Shown here: piece after piece, positions 8,594 through 18,036 of the stretch
Position numbering within the stretch: the first letter of the stretch is position 1
How the letters are laid out: each line of letters begins with the position of its first letter
NCBI GenBank assembly: GCA_003023725.1
Contig: PXYT01000016.1
Span: 59,699 to 122,762, forward strand
Source: Sulfobacillus benefaciens
GTDB lineage: Bacteria > Bacillota > Sulfobacillia > Sulfobacillales > Sulfobacillaceae
DNA: 63,064 bases
Reading direction: 5' to 3'
Notes under the pieces: model-generated
Database searches by the model: none
What the model was told of the DNA's origin: nothing
What the model saw: only the letters and a program-made list of their open reading frames with translations
Program-made: the position numbers and the translations under genes

Positions 8594-10051
8594 TTACCCT
8601 CCAACGCGTCTGGGGGTATCGGAGGTTGCGACCGGCGGAGCCATGGTGTCGGCAGGCTGGTCCGGCTGTGTGAGCAAAGTCCACCAGGTGCGAGCGACCA
8701 AAAACGCGATGATGAGAAAGCCCACCGCCGCCACATAAAATCCTATCCCATAAAGATGAGGGTCGACGAATACATAGAGGAGTCCGCCCAAGAAGGCCAG
8801 AGTGGTTCCCGCAATGAATCCGCGCCCCAGCGCATTATGATCTTGCCTACGCGGGAGATAGCGCTCTGCGATGACCAGAACCAGAATGATCGCCGGAATC
8901 ATGAAAAACGCGAAGTCCTGGTGCCAAAATGTAAAGATGGCATCCGCTTGGGCTCCCGGTGCTTGAGGATTACCCGCGCCGAAATATTGCTCATTCAACT
9001 CAATCGCATACCCCGCCACGACGACCGTCACAATCGTCATGAGATAAGCCCAGGCTTGGGCCCAATGCAACAGCCGGGAAGATCCCGCCCGAGCATGTTG
9101 AAAGAGAAGAGCGGAGAGAGCCAACAACCCGCCTAGCATGACGAACACGCCAGTGACCAAATCATCGCCGGCAATCCCATCGATACCATGGGGTCCGAAG
9201 GCAAACAACGTCGGAGGTTGAGCCGTGGTGAATCCTGCCACCACGTAAATGACGGTCATGGCAACGATGCCAAACGCCATCATTATCAATCCCACGCGGG
9301 CCAGAGTGCGGGTTGCGGGTTTGAGAGCCCCGTAACCCCACTGCCAGACCAGAGCGGCCACTAAGGTTCCGATGACCGCCACCACCATTTCATGAGAATG
9401 CGAGGTGACGAGGTTGGCTGTCCAGGTGCCGACGCTCAGCCCTGCCCAGTGTGCGTAATCATCCGGCCAGCCCCAGGGCGCATGGGGGAATTCCAGCAAC
9501 CATCCCGCCACGTGACCCATAAGAGCCGCCAGCAGCATGGAGAAGCTGCCCAACCAGGCGACCCAAAACGGTAGGGTCCGGGATGCGGGCTGCTGAAGAC
9601 GATAATCGATCCAAAACCCCCAGATAAGGACGATAAGCATTTCGTCGAGAGCAAAGAATCCGGCAATCTGAGTCCACAGGGCAAAAGCGTTGGAAGGATT
9701 GTGGTCAAATAATCCGCCAACACTGGCTAAAAAAGTGGCCACCAGCGCTCCTCCCACGATCCACGTCTTCACATGAGATGAACAACACTCGAAGATTTCC
9801 ACCGTAACCAGGGCTAACACGCCGACAAGTCCAATGAGAAACCCATGGAGGAACATGACATTGCGCCAGACGATATCGGCACTGGCGGACGGCTCGTTGA
9901 AATAGGGAATGGACACATAAAGACTCAACGCTGCATACATTCCCAACCACGCTATGAGAAACAGCAAGGCCCGGCGATTGGTCCACCAACCCCATAGAGG
10001 GTGAGAAGACCCATTCTGAATGGGGAGATCTCGGGACGTATTCCGCGACAC
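8594..10051 (-). CDS. polytopic membrane protein, distant heme-copper oxidase-like His pattern
   Basis: A 485-residue protein with about twelve predicted membrane helices. It belongs to no family I can name with confidence. His69 in MFLHGF sits where subunit I of ba3-type oxidases has its helix-II heme ligand (TLHG). TANLVTSHSH (H218, H220) resembles the helix-X GHFH segment, and H180, H190 and H377 are further membrane-side histidines. The tandem His of helix VII and the His-Glu/Tyr of helix VI that hold copper B are not visible, so a catalytic oxidase is doubtful. The start chosen is GTG at 10051, nine bases after AAAGGAG; a TTG at 10060 lies too close to that site. No subunit II or cytochrome gene adjoins it. 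It could be a redox-linked membrane protein or an unrelated carrier. Confidence 0.7.
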   Translation of the reverse strand: MSRNTSRDLPIQNGSSHPLWGWWTNRRALLFLIAWLGMYAALSLYVSIPYFNEPSASADIVWRNVMFLHGFLIGLVGVLALVTVEIFECCSSHVKTWIVGGALVATFLASVGGLFDHNPSNAFALWTQIAGFFALDEMLIVLIWGFWIDYRLQQPASRTLPFWVAWLGSFSMLLAALMGHVAGWLLEFPHAPWGWPDDYAHWAGLSVGTWTANLVTSHSHEMVVAVIGTLVAALVWQWGYGALKPATRTLARVGLIMMAFGIVAMTVIYVVAGFTTAQPPTLFAFGPHGIDGIAGDDLVTGVFVMLGGLLALSALLFQHARAGSSRLLHWAQAWAYLMTIVTVVVAGYAIELNEQYFGAGNPQAPGAQADAIFTFWHQDFAFFMIPAIILVLVIAERYLPRRQDHNALGRGFIAGTTLAFLGGLLYVFVDPHLYGIGFYVAAVGFLIIAFLVARTWWTLLTQPDQPADTMAPPVATSDTPRRVGG

Positions 10052-10060
10052 GATGCTCAA

Positions 10061-11498
10061 CTCCTTTCACCATGAAGACGGGCGGACAATTCGCCATATT
10101 GCCGAATTGCGCACCATATTGCCGTCACCGTTTTGAGTGGAACAGGAAGGAGTGCCCGTTTGTTCCGGTTGAATACCACTTCCTTCACCATCAGCGTAAG
10201 TCCAAAAAAACTTTGTGCCTGCGTTCACATGTAGTGATTTCAGGGGGCTGCATGGCCTATAACCATCGGGCTCCTTCGACTCCCCCTTCAGTACTTTTTA
10301 ATATCGCTAGAATATTGTCGAATAGGATTGCTCGGGATTGAATTGTTGGAAAGAACTCCCTGATCACAAATTCACTCTCATATTACGCAGGGTTTCAAAT
10401 CCTTGCATTTCAAGGGACCTTCCATTCGCAGTCAACACGGCTATCGCTTTTAACGCGATTCGAACCCCGAGGGCAAGCATTGCTCGTCCACTTTGCCGAC
10501 GTCTGGAATCAACGATTGGCGGTAAAATTGGCGGTAAATCCGTGGCGAGTGGACCACATAATATTTCGGGCATTTCAGAGTCGCAAGGATCACTGGTATT
10601 AAATTGGCGCCCTGCTTCCGACGGAACCACTCGCCAAACAAGAGCTGGACCAAATGATATTCTCCACGGCGGGTTTTTCCGTAATGATGAAGATGCGCAT
10701 AACCTGGGTAAGGGCCTTGGACGCAATCAGACTATTATGCGCTGAGGAACATGGCAGAGTCCAGGAAACTACGGAAGCCAATCCGACATCGGCATGTTTG
10801 AACGGTCCAAAGTTACGCCTGGGGAGATTGCGCAAGACGCCAAGGGCCACAAACCCGTCGTCCAGCGATCAATGAGCTTCGGGAGCGATCCCTGAAACCC
10901 TCGCCTCAGCCCGTCAGGGTTAGGCGGCGGGAGAGTTCATCAATGGTTTCGTCCCCAGCCGCTCAATTTCTTAAAACTTGTCCAGTACGAATACCTTAGG
11001 GTGGGAATCTATTTGGGCCAGGGATCCCGTTCGTCGCAATCGCGGTGTCAAGCAAGTCCGTCGGTTCCTGGTTCTCCTGGTTCAAGGTCATACCGACTTC
11101 CAAATCATGAAGTGTGGCGCCAAGTTGGGATTGATCCAAAAGGTGGCGCATCTGATAAATTGATATCAAATCGGTACTGGTGGGAATACAATGTGGCATC
11201 ACGTGGAGCTATTGACACCCTGAGAACAAGCACAGACGGCACCCAGGCGGCTGAGAGCAAAGCGTCATACAGCCTCCGGGGATGAGCCATGCAGAATTTG
11301 TTGGTCGACATCTTAAATCGGAGGCATTCCCAACAGACCGGCAGGTTTCTCAGTTTCCTTAGGCCTCTCCCCGGATGGCATCAGGTGACAACTCGGTTCG
11401 TCGCAAAATGCGCCCTGCCGCAACCTAAAGCAACAAACCTAAAGAGGACGCAGTTCAGCGAGATCTGCGAACCTCCTTCCGCACTATTCGCTACGGTA
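10061..11498. other. 1.4-kb stretch without a supported gene
   Basis: Only short overlapping frames occur in all six phases. Minus-strand stretches around 10599-10850 and 10996-11202 have protein-like composition but are split by stops, consistent with a decayed gene I cannot identify. The first bases hold the upstream region of the membrane-protein gene. No terminal repeats or RNA gene were recognised. Confidence 0.4.
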
Positions 11499-12719
11499 TC
11501 ATCGCGAACGGCTTATAATGAGAGACGCATTCTGTCCTCCAAATCCGAAGGCATTCACTTGCACTATTTCTACAGATAGAGTCCTGGGCTCATGCAAAAC
11601 GACGTCGAAATCCACCTCAGGATCGAGATGGCGCGTTCCTTGCGTCGCAGGGACAACACTTTCGTGCATGGCTCGGATGGCGGTAATTACCGACATCGCG
11701 CCTGATGCTCCCATGCTATGGCCAATGTGCCCTTTTATGGAAATCACCACAGTGTGCGGCGATCGATAAACTTGATTGATAGCGCGAATTTCGGCCCGGT
11801 CCCCTACAGGAGTTGCGGTGCCGTGGGCCAAAACCAGATCAACGTCGGAGGCTGTGAAGGACCCTGATTCCAGGGAGCGCTGCATAGCGCGGGCCTCCCA
11901 TTTTCCGGAGGGGTCAGGCGCAGTCACATGATATCCGTCCGCCAAAGAGGCATATCCCTTGACATACGCCAAAATCGGCTGTCCCCGTCTAAGAGCATGA
12001 GCTTCCGATTCCAAGATGACCACCCCCGAGCCTTCCCCCATGACAAATCCCGTTCTGTCCCGGTCAAAGGGTTTTGAAGCATCCGAGCCATGAGTGGCGT
12101 GAGCCAGCGCATGGGCATGAAACAGACTGGCACTGACAAGCGGGTCCAATAAATTCTCCACGCCGCCCGCAATGGCCACATCGACCATTCCGGACTGAAT
12201 CAGTCGGGCGGCCATGCCGATGCTGTCAATACCGGAAGCACAGGCAGAGGTCACAGTCAATTGAGGCCCATGCACGCGGTAATGCATGGCCACGTGTGAC
12301 GCCGCCATGTTGGGGATGACAGAGGCCATAAGCCGGGCAGGAACCTTGTGGATTCCTTCCGTAATATAAGCTGATTGCGCCACCGCCAGATCCGGTACGC
12401 CCCCCATGGAGGTTCCCATAACTACGGCCGTCCGTTCTTCGGGCAAGACATTTAGTCCCGCTTGAGTCAGGGCTTGGGATACGGCGGCCAGTGTGTAAAA
12501 AGTAAACCGGCTGGCATTGCGCAATACCCGAGGATCATCGACCACGTCTTTGGGATTGAAAGAATCTCCGACCCTAGACTGCCAAATGGGGGAAGCAATA
12601 CCCGGTATCATGACCCCTTCGATGGCCTGTTCCCCCTCCAAAAGCCGATGCCAGAACTCATCCACTGTTAGACCGAGAGAGGCAATGATACCCATGCCCG
12701 TAATCACACACGAATCCAT
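11499..12719 (-). CDS. fabF: beta-ketoacyl-ACP synthase II-type condensing enzyme
   Basis: A 406-residue thiolase-fold enzyme that condenses malonyl-ACP with an acyl-ACP in fatty-acid (or polyketide) chain elongation. The KAS II catalytic triad is complete: Cys160 in SACASG, His299 in AHGTATPVGD and His331 in KGHIGHSMGASG. Length matches FabF. The ATG at 12719 follows AAGGGAG. It lies 23 bases downstream of tatA on the same strand, so the two are probably co-transcribed, an uncommon pairing. No acyl carrier protein, malonyl transferase or ketoreductase adjoins it. It may be a second, specialised synthase rather than the housekeeping one. Confidence 0.9.
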   Translation of the reverse strand: MDSCVITGMGIIASLGLTVDEFWHRLLEGEQAIEGVMIPGIASPIWQSRVGDSFNPKDVVDDPRVLRNASRFTFYTLAAVSQALTQAGLNVLPEERTAVVMGTSMGGVPDLAVAQSAYITEGIHKVPARLMASVIPNMAASHVAMHYRVHGPQLTVTSACASGIDSIGMAARLIQSGMVDVAIAGGVENLLDPLVSASLFHAHALAHATHGSDASKPFDRDRTGFVMGEGSGVVILESEAHALRRGQPILAYVKGYASLADGYHVTAPDPSGKWEARAMQRSLESGSFTASDVDLVLAHGTATPVGDRAEIRAINQVYRSPHTVVISIKGHIGHSMGASGAMSVITAIRAMHESVVPATQGTRHLDPEVDFDVVLHEPRTLSVEIVQVNAFGFGGQNASLIISRSR

Positions 12720-12742
12720 GGCTGTCTCCCTTCACAAGGTTT

Positions 12743-12994
12743 TCAATCGGAACCGTTGTCCGTGGAGTGAGCGGAAAATGAATGGGGATCCGGTGAATCG
12801 GATGGTTTATTATCGAAGGTCGCGTTCTGTTCTTGATTGACTGACGAATTTTTCGTGCCATGAAGTTCGTTTTGAAACTCTCTAATCCCCTTGGCCAAAT
12901 CCGATCCCAAATGCGGCAGCCTCTTGGGTCCAAACACTAAGAGGGCAACAACCAATAACAGTACAATGTGCATCGGAGCAAACAAATCGTCCAT
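12743..12994 (-). CDS. tatA: TatA/TatE-family twin-arginine translocase subunit
   Basis: An 83-residue protein with the TatA layout: a short N-terminal membrane helix (MHIVLLLVVALLVFGPKRLP), the conserved FGPKRLP hinge with its Phe-Gly, an amphipathic helix LGSDLAKGIREFQNEL, and a polar, disordered tail rich in Ser and Asp. TatA forms the pore that exports folded proteins with twin-arginine signals. The ATG at 12994 follows GAAAGGAAG; an upstream in-frame ATG at 13087 would add 31 residues unlike any TatA. No tatC is near. It heads a likely operon with the ketosynthase. Confidence 0.9.
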   Translation of the reverse strand: MDDLFAPMHIVLLLVVALLVFGPKRLPHLGSDLAKGIREFQNELHGTKNSSVNQEQNATFDNKPSDSPDPHSFSAHSTDNGSD

Positions 12995-13063
12995 TGAGTC
13001 GCCGCTTCCTTTCTTAATCAGACATTTTTCATCAGGAACGATTCCCGTTCCCCCCACTCTCAC

Positions 13064-13085
13064 GATCAGCCGATCAGTGCTGATC
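13064..13085. promoter_or_regulatory. 7-bp inverted repeat upstream of tatA
   Basis: GATCAGC (13064-13070) and GCTGATC (13079-13085) form a perfect inverted repeat around eight bases. On the tatA strand TGATC occurs three times within 24 bases. It lies 70 bases upstream of the tatA start and could be an operator. A second small repeat, GGAACG/CGTTCC, lies between it and tatA near 13036-13052. Confidence 0.35.
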
Positions 13086-13087
13086 AC

Positions 13088-14674
13088 AACTCAGACAGCC
13101 ACGGTTCGGTCCGCCCCTATTATACTCTTCAATTCCGGGTAAATAGAGTGCCTTCTCCTCACCGTGCGCATTGTCACGGAAATCCCCGTTTCCTCAGTTC
13201 TCAATAGCACACTTTGGTTATGCATATATCGTCGTGCGTTGGGAACTTGTCCCGCAGCAAAAGCGTATGCGGGAAAAGTTTGTCCAAACCCGGCCCTGGC
13301 CGTCAAACTGACTCGGCGCACCGATCACAAAACCGCATAAAAGGGCCCGCGTTATCCTCGCCAAGGAACCCCAACGATTCAGCGTCATGCCTGGGGAAAT
13401 GAGCACACGTCATCTGAGGTCCAAGTGGCTCCATCACAGCAAACACCGGAAAGCCATTAATCTCCGGGAGCGACCCAAAATACCCACCCGCGGTATGAGA
13501 CGCGGGAGACGACGATTGGGGTGTTGAGAGGATAAAGCAGATCAGAGGTGATTGGTCAGTCGGTGGTGATACGCCCTTGGCGGCATGGTTCTGTGTCTCT
13601 CCCTGTGACAAAGGCGGGACATCTGGACATTCCGTATCGCGGTGCAGTCTTCGCCTTCATCGGGGTGTTGGCCCAAGGCGAGCTAGAATCCAAGCACATC
13701 GAGGCATTTCGCGATGAACCCTTTCTTTTCGATGGCGTTAGGCCTCGGCCCGATGCCGTCAAGTCTGGATCCGGAGCCAACGGCTGAACCAAGCAATCCT
13801 TGGGAAGAATAGGCCGGCCATTGGGCCGTCCCTATCCAGGGGATAGCCGACAAATTGTTACCGCAGCACATACCGGCCCGCCAAATCGGAGGAACTGGGT
13901 ACGCACCCGTGGATCTCGATGTGGCCCCTTATAATACTGAGACAACAAAACAAGGAAAGGAGTGTTCCGCACGTCCCGAACGTAGAGCCAACGGATAGCA
14001 AAGGCGCGAACAAGCCCAACATCTTCTCGGCAAATTCCGGATTTTTACTCTTGCCAGCATAAATCGAACCCGGTACCACAGTACCACAGCTCTTCTCGCG
14101 TTCTCGGAACTGTCTCGAAACTCCCAAAAGCGGTGTGCTAAGGCGACTTTGAGAATCAACTTTCACTTTGCAGAGGCAATAAGGTGTTGCTCCGCGCACC
14201 TTACGGCTATTGGTGTTCTGACAACATCATGGGACCAATTGAAAAGATCGTCCGGAGGGCCTTCGCCACGAGGAGATACCGCCTTCATTGCATGCGCCCA
14301 ATAGGAGCTTAGCGTGGGTGATCATAGACCATGCGAAACTCCGTCTTGACAACGAATCCGAGGTTTTCCGACAAGTGGACTCTTTGTGGAAAGACTGACG
14401 ATTTAGATTCTATTAGTGCCTCAAAGCGCTATTCCATATCAGGTTGATGGAATCCGGATCTATGGACGCCAGAGTCGAATAACGGCAAGTCAAACTCGCT
14501 TTAGGACCAAAATATCGGCACTTCTCGTCTTCACGCTCACCGTCAACTTCCCACTGGCCGTTTTCGGCCGAAACCATCTCTCCTTATGGAAAAGTGCTGC
14601 GTCCTAAAGATCCAGAGCGCTTTTCGGTGTCATGCCGAGACGACAACCAAAGCCACGCCAGAAGGAACAGGACC
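13088..14674. other. 1.6-kb stretch without a supported gene
   Basis: Short frames only. A minus-strand frame at 13858-14199 contains a hydrophobic segment and one at 13303-13611 has a CDRC motif, but neither has a start signal or a family I recognise. The plus-strand frame at 13548-13787 is likewise unsupported. Decay of older genes is likely. Confidence 0.4.
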
Positions 14675-15490
14675 CTACTGCCGATGTCGCAGAACATTGA
14701 AATGAAAGCGGTCGGTGACGAAGTGATCCTGCGACAAGAGAATAGGAAGAGACTGCTGGTTGAAATGTGCCTGGCGAAGACGCAACAAGGGAGTCTCCGG
14801 GTCTATTTGCAAATGATGCGCCATGGAAGGGGTTGCCTGGGTCACCTCAATGGCCGTACGCGCGAAAATAACGACCTGTCCCCAGTCTCTTTCCAAGTAC
14901 TGAAAGAGTGATTCATCCAGGGAATCCGGGGTTTTGGGTGCTAGGGATACCGGCAGCACATCAATACAATACAAGACCGGCACACCATTGGCCGTACGGA
15001 CCCGGTGAATTTCCGTCACCATTTCCGGATGCCAAAACGACAGTTCTTCCGCCTCTTGAGCGGTGGGGGACCGGGATCCCATTTCCACGTAACTGGTTCC
15101 CGGTTGATATCCGTGCGCTTCAATCCATTGAGTAATACTGATCAGAGATTCCAGTCCTCCGGAAATAGCCTGGGCCTGGGCGACAAATGTTCCAATGCCC
15201 CGGCGCTTAACGAGATATCCCTGCACGGTCAATAAGGCGACAGCTTCCCGGACGGTTGCCCGGCTCACACCGAATTGCCGTGCCAACTCATCTTCCGCCG
15301 GAATTTGGTCTCCCGGTTCCCAGTGCCCGTTAATAATGCGGGAACGAATAGCGGAGGCGACTTGCCGCGGCAACGGCAGCCTGGAGGGTATTCCCTGTGT
15401 TCCTATCCCGGCCATATTCTCCCCCTGATCGGCCCGAAAGCCGGAAGATGATGCTTTCCCGCCAGGAACCGGGCTTTTGTGTTGCGACAT
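14675..15490 (-). CDS. GntR family regulator (HutC/UTRA type)
   Basis: A 271-residue repressor-like protein. A winged-helix domain spans about residues 35-105; its recognition segment reads DELARQFGVSRATVREA, followed by the wing YLVKRRGIGTFVA. A UTRA ligand-binding domain follows to the C-terminus. The ATG at 15490 sits after GGAGG, 13 bases behind the deoB stop, so it is the last gene of the deo operon. By analogy with other sugar-phosphate GntR proteins it probably senses deoxyribose-5-phosphate, deoxyribose-1-phosphate or a nucleoside and controls this operon. In Bacillus that role belongs to DeoR of another family, so this is a substitution. Confidence 0.9.
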   Translation of the reverse strand: MSQHKSPVPGGKASSSGFRADQGENMAGIGTQGIPSRLPLPRQVASAIRSRIINGHWEPGDQIPAEDELARQFGVSRATVREAVALLTVQGYLVKRRGIGTFVAQAQAISGGLESLISITQWIEAHGYQPGTSYVEMGSRSPTAQEAEELSFWHPEMVTEIHRVRTANGVPVLYCIDVLPVSLAPKTPDSLDESLFQYLERDWGQVVIFARTAIEVTQATPSMAHHLQIDPETPLLRLRQAHFNQQSLPILLSQDHFVTDRFHFNVLRHRQ

Positions 15491-15503
15491 TCTCTATCGC
15501 CTC

Positions 15504-16673
15504 CTATTTTCTGATGATGAGCTCTTTGGCAGCCACTCCGGGAAAGGGATAAGGCACCTTCCATAAGGCGGCCAGCGTAGCTCCAATGTCTCCTAAGCCA
15601 ATTCGCGCAGCTCCCATTCGGGGTTTTAGCCCTGGACCATAGGCTAACCAGGGGACCCGCTCCCGGGTGTGATCCGTGCCTTTGAACGTGGGGTCGCACC
15701 CGTGATCGGCGGTAATCCACAACTGATCATCGGCTTCCAGTGCATTCCACAACCCAGGCAGAAAGCCGTCCACTTCCCTCAGTGCCTGGGCATAGCCGGA
15801 GGGATTCCGGCGATGGCCGTAATGCGAATCAAACTCTACCAAATTGGTAAAAATAAAGGTATCAGACTTGGCTTTGCGGAGAGTCTCGAGGGTTATCTGC
15901 AAGCCGTCAAGGTTGCTCTGGGTGACCCGGTGCTGGCTTAATCCCTGCTGGGAGAAAATATCACCGATTTTTCCGATGGCAATCGTTTCAATCCCGGCTT
16001 GGAGAAGTCCATTCAACACTGTCGGTCCCGGCGGCCGTATCGTAAAATCGTGGCGCCGGGGAGTCCGGACGTACCCTCCCTGTTTCCCAATAAAAGGCCG
16101 GGCAATGACGCGGCCAATGCGGTAAGAACTCTTGTCCAAGGACTGACGCAGATCGCCGCACCACTGATATAACATCTTTGGTGGAATCACGTCTTCATGA
16201 GCGGCAATCTGGAGCACGCTGTCGGCCGAAGTATACACAATAGGAAATCCGGTTTGCCTGTGAACTTCTCCCAGCCTCTCAATAATCTCCGTGCCGGACG
16301 CCACTTCGTTCCCCAAAATAGGTCTTTGGATGACTGATTCGACCAAAGCCAGGACCGAGTCCGGAAACCCCTCGGAAAACGTTTCAAACGGTTTGTCGAT
16401 GGTGATCCCCATCATTTCCCAATGTCCCGCCAAGGTGTCTTTTCCGCGTGCCTGGGGAATCATCGCATATGCGACGCCCCGGAGGGGAACCTGATCATCC
16501 GTCGGTAAAAATACCAGTCGGTTCAAACCCATAGCCGCTAAATGGGGAAGGCTCAGAGTGGGTTCTGCCGCGGCAACATGCCCCAGGGTATTCGCCCCTT
16601 CGTCCCCAAATTGTGCAGCGTCTGGGGCCGCGCCTATGCCTCCGGAATCAATCACAATCAATACGATCCGCAT
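15504..16673 (-). CDS. deoB: phosphopentomutase
   Basis: A 389-residue alkaline-phosphatase-superfamily enzyme that interconverts (deoxy)ribose-1-phosphate and (deoxy)ribose-5-phosphate. The N-terminal metal site MRIVLIVIDSGGIGAAPDA and the C-terminal ITADHGCDPTFKGTDHTRE supply the two-manganese ligands. The mid-region TSADSVLQIAAHEDV is also typical. The start is the ATG at 16673 after GAGGAGAGAG; a start at 16691 would add six residues without a site. It lies 51 bases after the pdp stop and feeds deoxyribose-5-phosphate to DeoC. Confidence 0.95.
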   Translation of the reverse strand: MRIVLIVIDSGGIGAAPDAAQFGDEGANTLGHVAAAEPTLSLPHLAAMGLNRLVFLPTDDQVPLRGVAYAMIPQARGKDTLAGHWEMMGITIDKPFETFSEGFPDSVLALVESVIQRPILGNEVASGTEIIERLGEVHRQTGFPIVYTSADSVLQIAAHEDVIPPKMLYQWCGDLRQSLDKSSYRIGRVIARPFIGKQGGYVRTPRRHDFTIRPPGPTVLNGLLQAGIETIAIGKIGDIFSQQGLSQHRVTQSNLDGLQITLETLRKAKSDTFIFTNLVEFDSHYGHRRNPSGYAQALREVDGFLPGLWNALEADDQLWITADHGCDPTFKGTDHTRERVPWLAYGPGLKPRMGAARIGLGDIGATLAALWKVPYPFPGVAAKELIIRK

Positions 16674-16724
16674 GCTCTCTCTCCTCTTCACAACCGTTTG
16701 GGGATGCCGGAACCGCAGATGGCA

Positions 16725-18014
16725 TCACGTCTGGGTAGAGATGCGGTCCAGGACTAGAGGTTCTTGTGGTGGCTGTGCCGTACTCCAGTGCACAGCAAGG
16801 GATAACGTCTGAAGCGCCTGGTCCGCATCTTGATCGGAACGGGCAAAAACTTGCGCTATGACCTCACCCGGAGCCATGAAGCGGCCCGTTTTGGCGTAGA
16901 AGCGGATTCCCACTCCTGGGTCTACCGAATCTCCCAATTTGTGTCGACCCGCTCCCAGTTCCAGTGCCACTTCCCCAATTGTTCGGGTGTCGATCCTTTC
17001 GATCCACCCTCCATCCTCGGCCCGCCACTCTCGCACCACTGGTGCCAGGGGCAATCCGTTTTCCACCGCAGCCAACTGGCCGCCTTGCGCGATAATCCAT
17101 TGGCCAAAGCTCTCCCAAGCCTTGCCCTGGTCTAAAACCCCCGCTGCCCGCTCCATGGCATCATGCAGCGATTCATGCGTGACCAGGTGCACAAGTTCGG
17201 CCGCCAGCTTGAGAACTTCGTCCCGTAAATCCTCCGGCCCCTGGCCTTTCAGGCAGTCTCTAGCTTCATTGACCTCAATGGCGTTGCCCACGGCCCACCC
17301 TAAAGGCTGGTTCATCGAGGTTAACAAAGCCGTGACGGCCCGGTGGTGATGATACCCGATTTGCACCATAAGCTTGGCCAGTTCCCGAGCCTGTTCAAGA
17401 TCAGCCATAAAGGCTCCGTTGCCCACCTTGACGTCAAGTACCAGATGAGGCGTACCCGCAGCCAGTTTCTTCGACATTACCGAAGCCGCAATCAGAGGAA
17501 TGGACTCCACCGTGGCAGTAACGTCGCGCAAGGCGTATAACCGTTTATCGGCCGGGGCCAGTTCGGAGGATTGAGCCACTACAGCCACTCCAACCCTGTC
17601 GATTTGCCGCCTTACGGCACTCATGGGCAATTCCGTCTGAAATCCAGGAATACTCTCCAGCTTGTCCAGGGTGCCGCCGGTATGTCCAAGCCCACGCCCG
17701 GACATTTTAGCCATAGGATAGCCCAAGGCCGCCATCACCGGAGCCAGCACCAAGGTTGTCTTATCACCGACACCGCCTGTGGAGTGTTTGTCAACACTGC
17801 CCAGAGGTTCTGCAGAGGGAGAACCGGTAAAGGCCATCGATCCTGTCAAAGAAAAAACTTCGTCTTCGGTGAGTCCCCGGCAATAGACCGCCATGAGCCA
17901 CGCCGACAGTTGATAATCTGGCCAGCGGCCGTCGACAACTCCTTGTATCAGTTCCGCTAGCTCTTGCGAGCTCAAAGGAATCCTGTCTCGAGTTTTTTGA
18001 ATGAAAGGGATCAT
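16725..18014 (-). CDS. pdp: pyrimidine-nucleoside phosphorylase
   Basis: A 429-residue nucleoside phosphorylase II family enzyme that cleaves thymidine, deoxyuridine or uridine with phosphate to base and pentose-1-phosphate. The phosphate-binding stretch GSVDKHSTGGVGDKT lies at 72-86 and SGRGLGHTGGTLDKLES at 105-121. Length is that of Firmicute Pdp. The ATG at 18014 follows AGGAGG at ideal spacing and lies 22 bases behind deoC. Discrimination between Pdp and thymidine-specific DeoA rests on host group and operon only. Confidence 0.93.
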   Translation of the reverse strand: MIPFIQKTRDRIPLSSQELAELIQGVVDGRWPDYQLSAWLMAVYCRGLTEDEVFSLTGSMAFTGSPSAEPLGSVDKHSTGGVGDKTTLVLAPVMAALGYPMAKMSGRGLGHTGGTLDKLESIPGFQTELPMSAVRRQIDRVGVAVVAQSSELAPADKRLYALRDVTATVESIPLIAASVMSKKLAAGTPHLVLDVKVGNGAFMADLEQARELAKLMVQIGYHHHRAVTALLTSMNQPLGWAVGNAIEVNEARDCLKGQGPEDLRDEVLKLAAELVHLVTHESLHDAMERAAGVLDQGKAWESFGQWIIAQGGQLAAVENGLPLAPVVREWRAEDGGWIERIDTRTIGEVALELGAGRHKLGDSVDPGVGIRFYAKTGRFMAPGEVIAQVFARSDQDADQALQTLSLAVHWSTAQPPQEPLVLDRISTQT

Positions 18015-18036
18015 GGATAACCTCCTCGTGTTGTCA

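Noticed and set aside
8552-9136. 194-codon plus-strand frame
   Set aside because: Lies opposite the intact membrane-protein gene and mirrors its codons.
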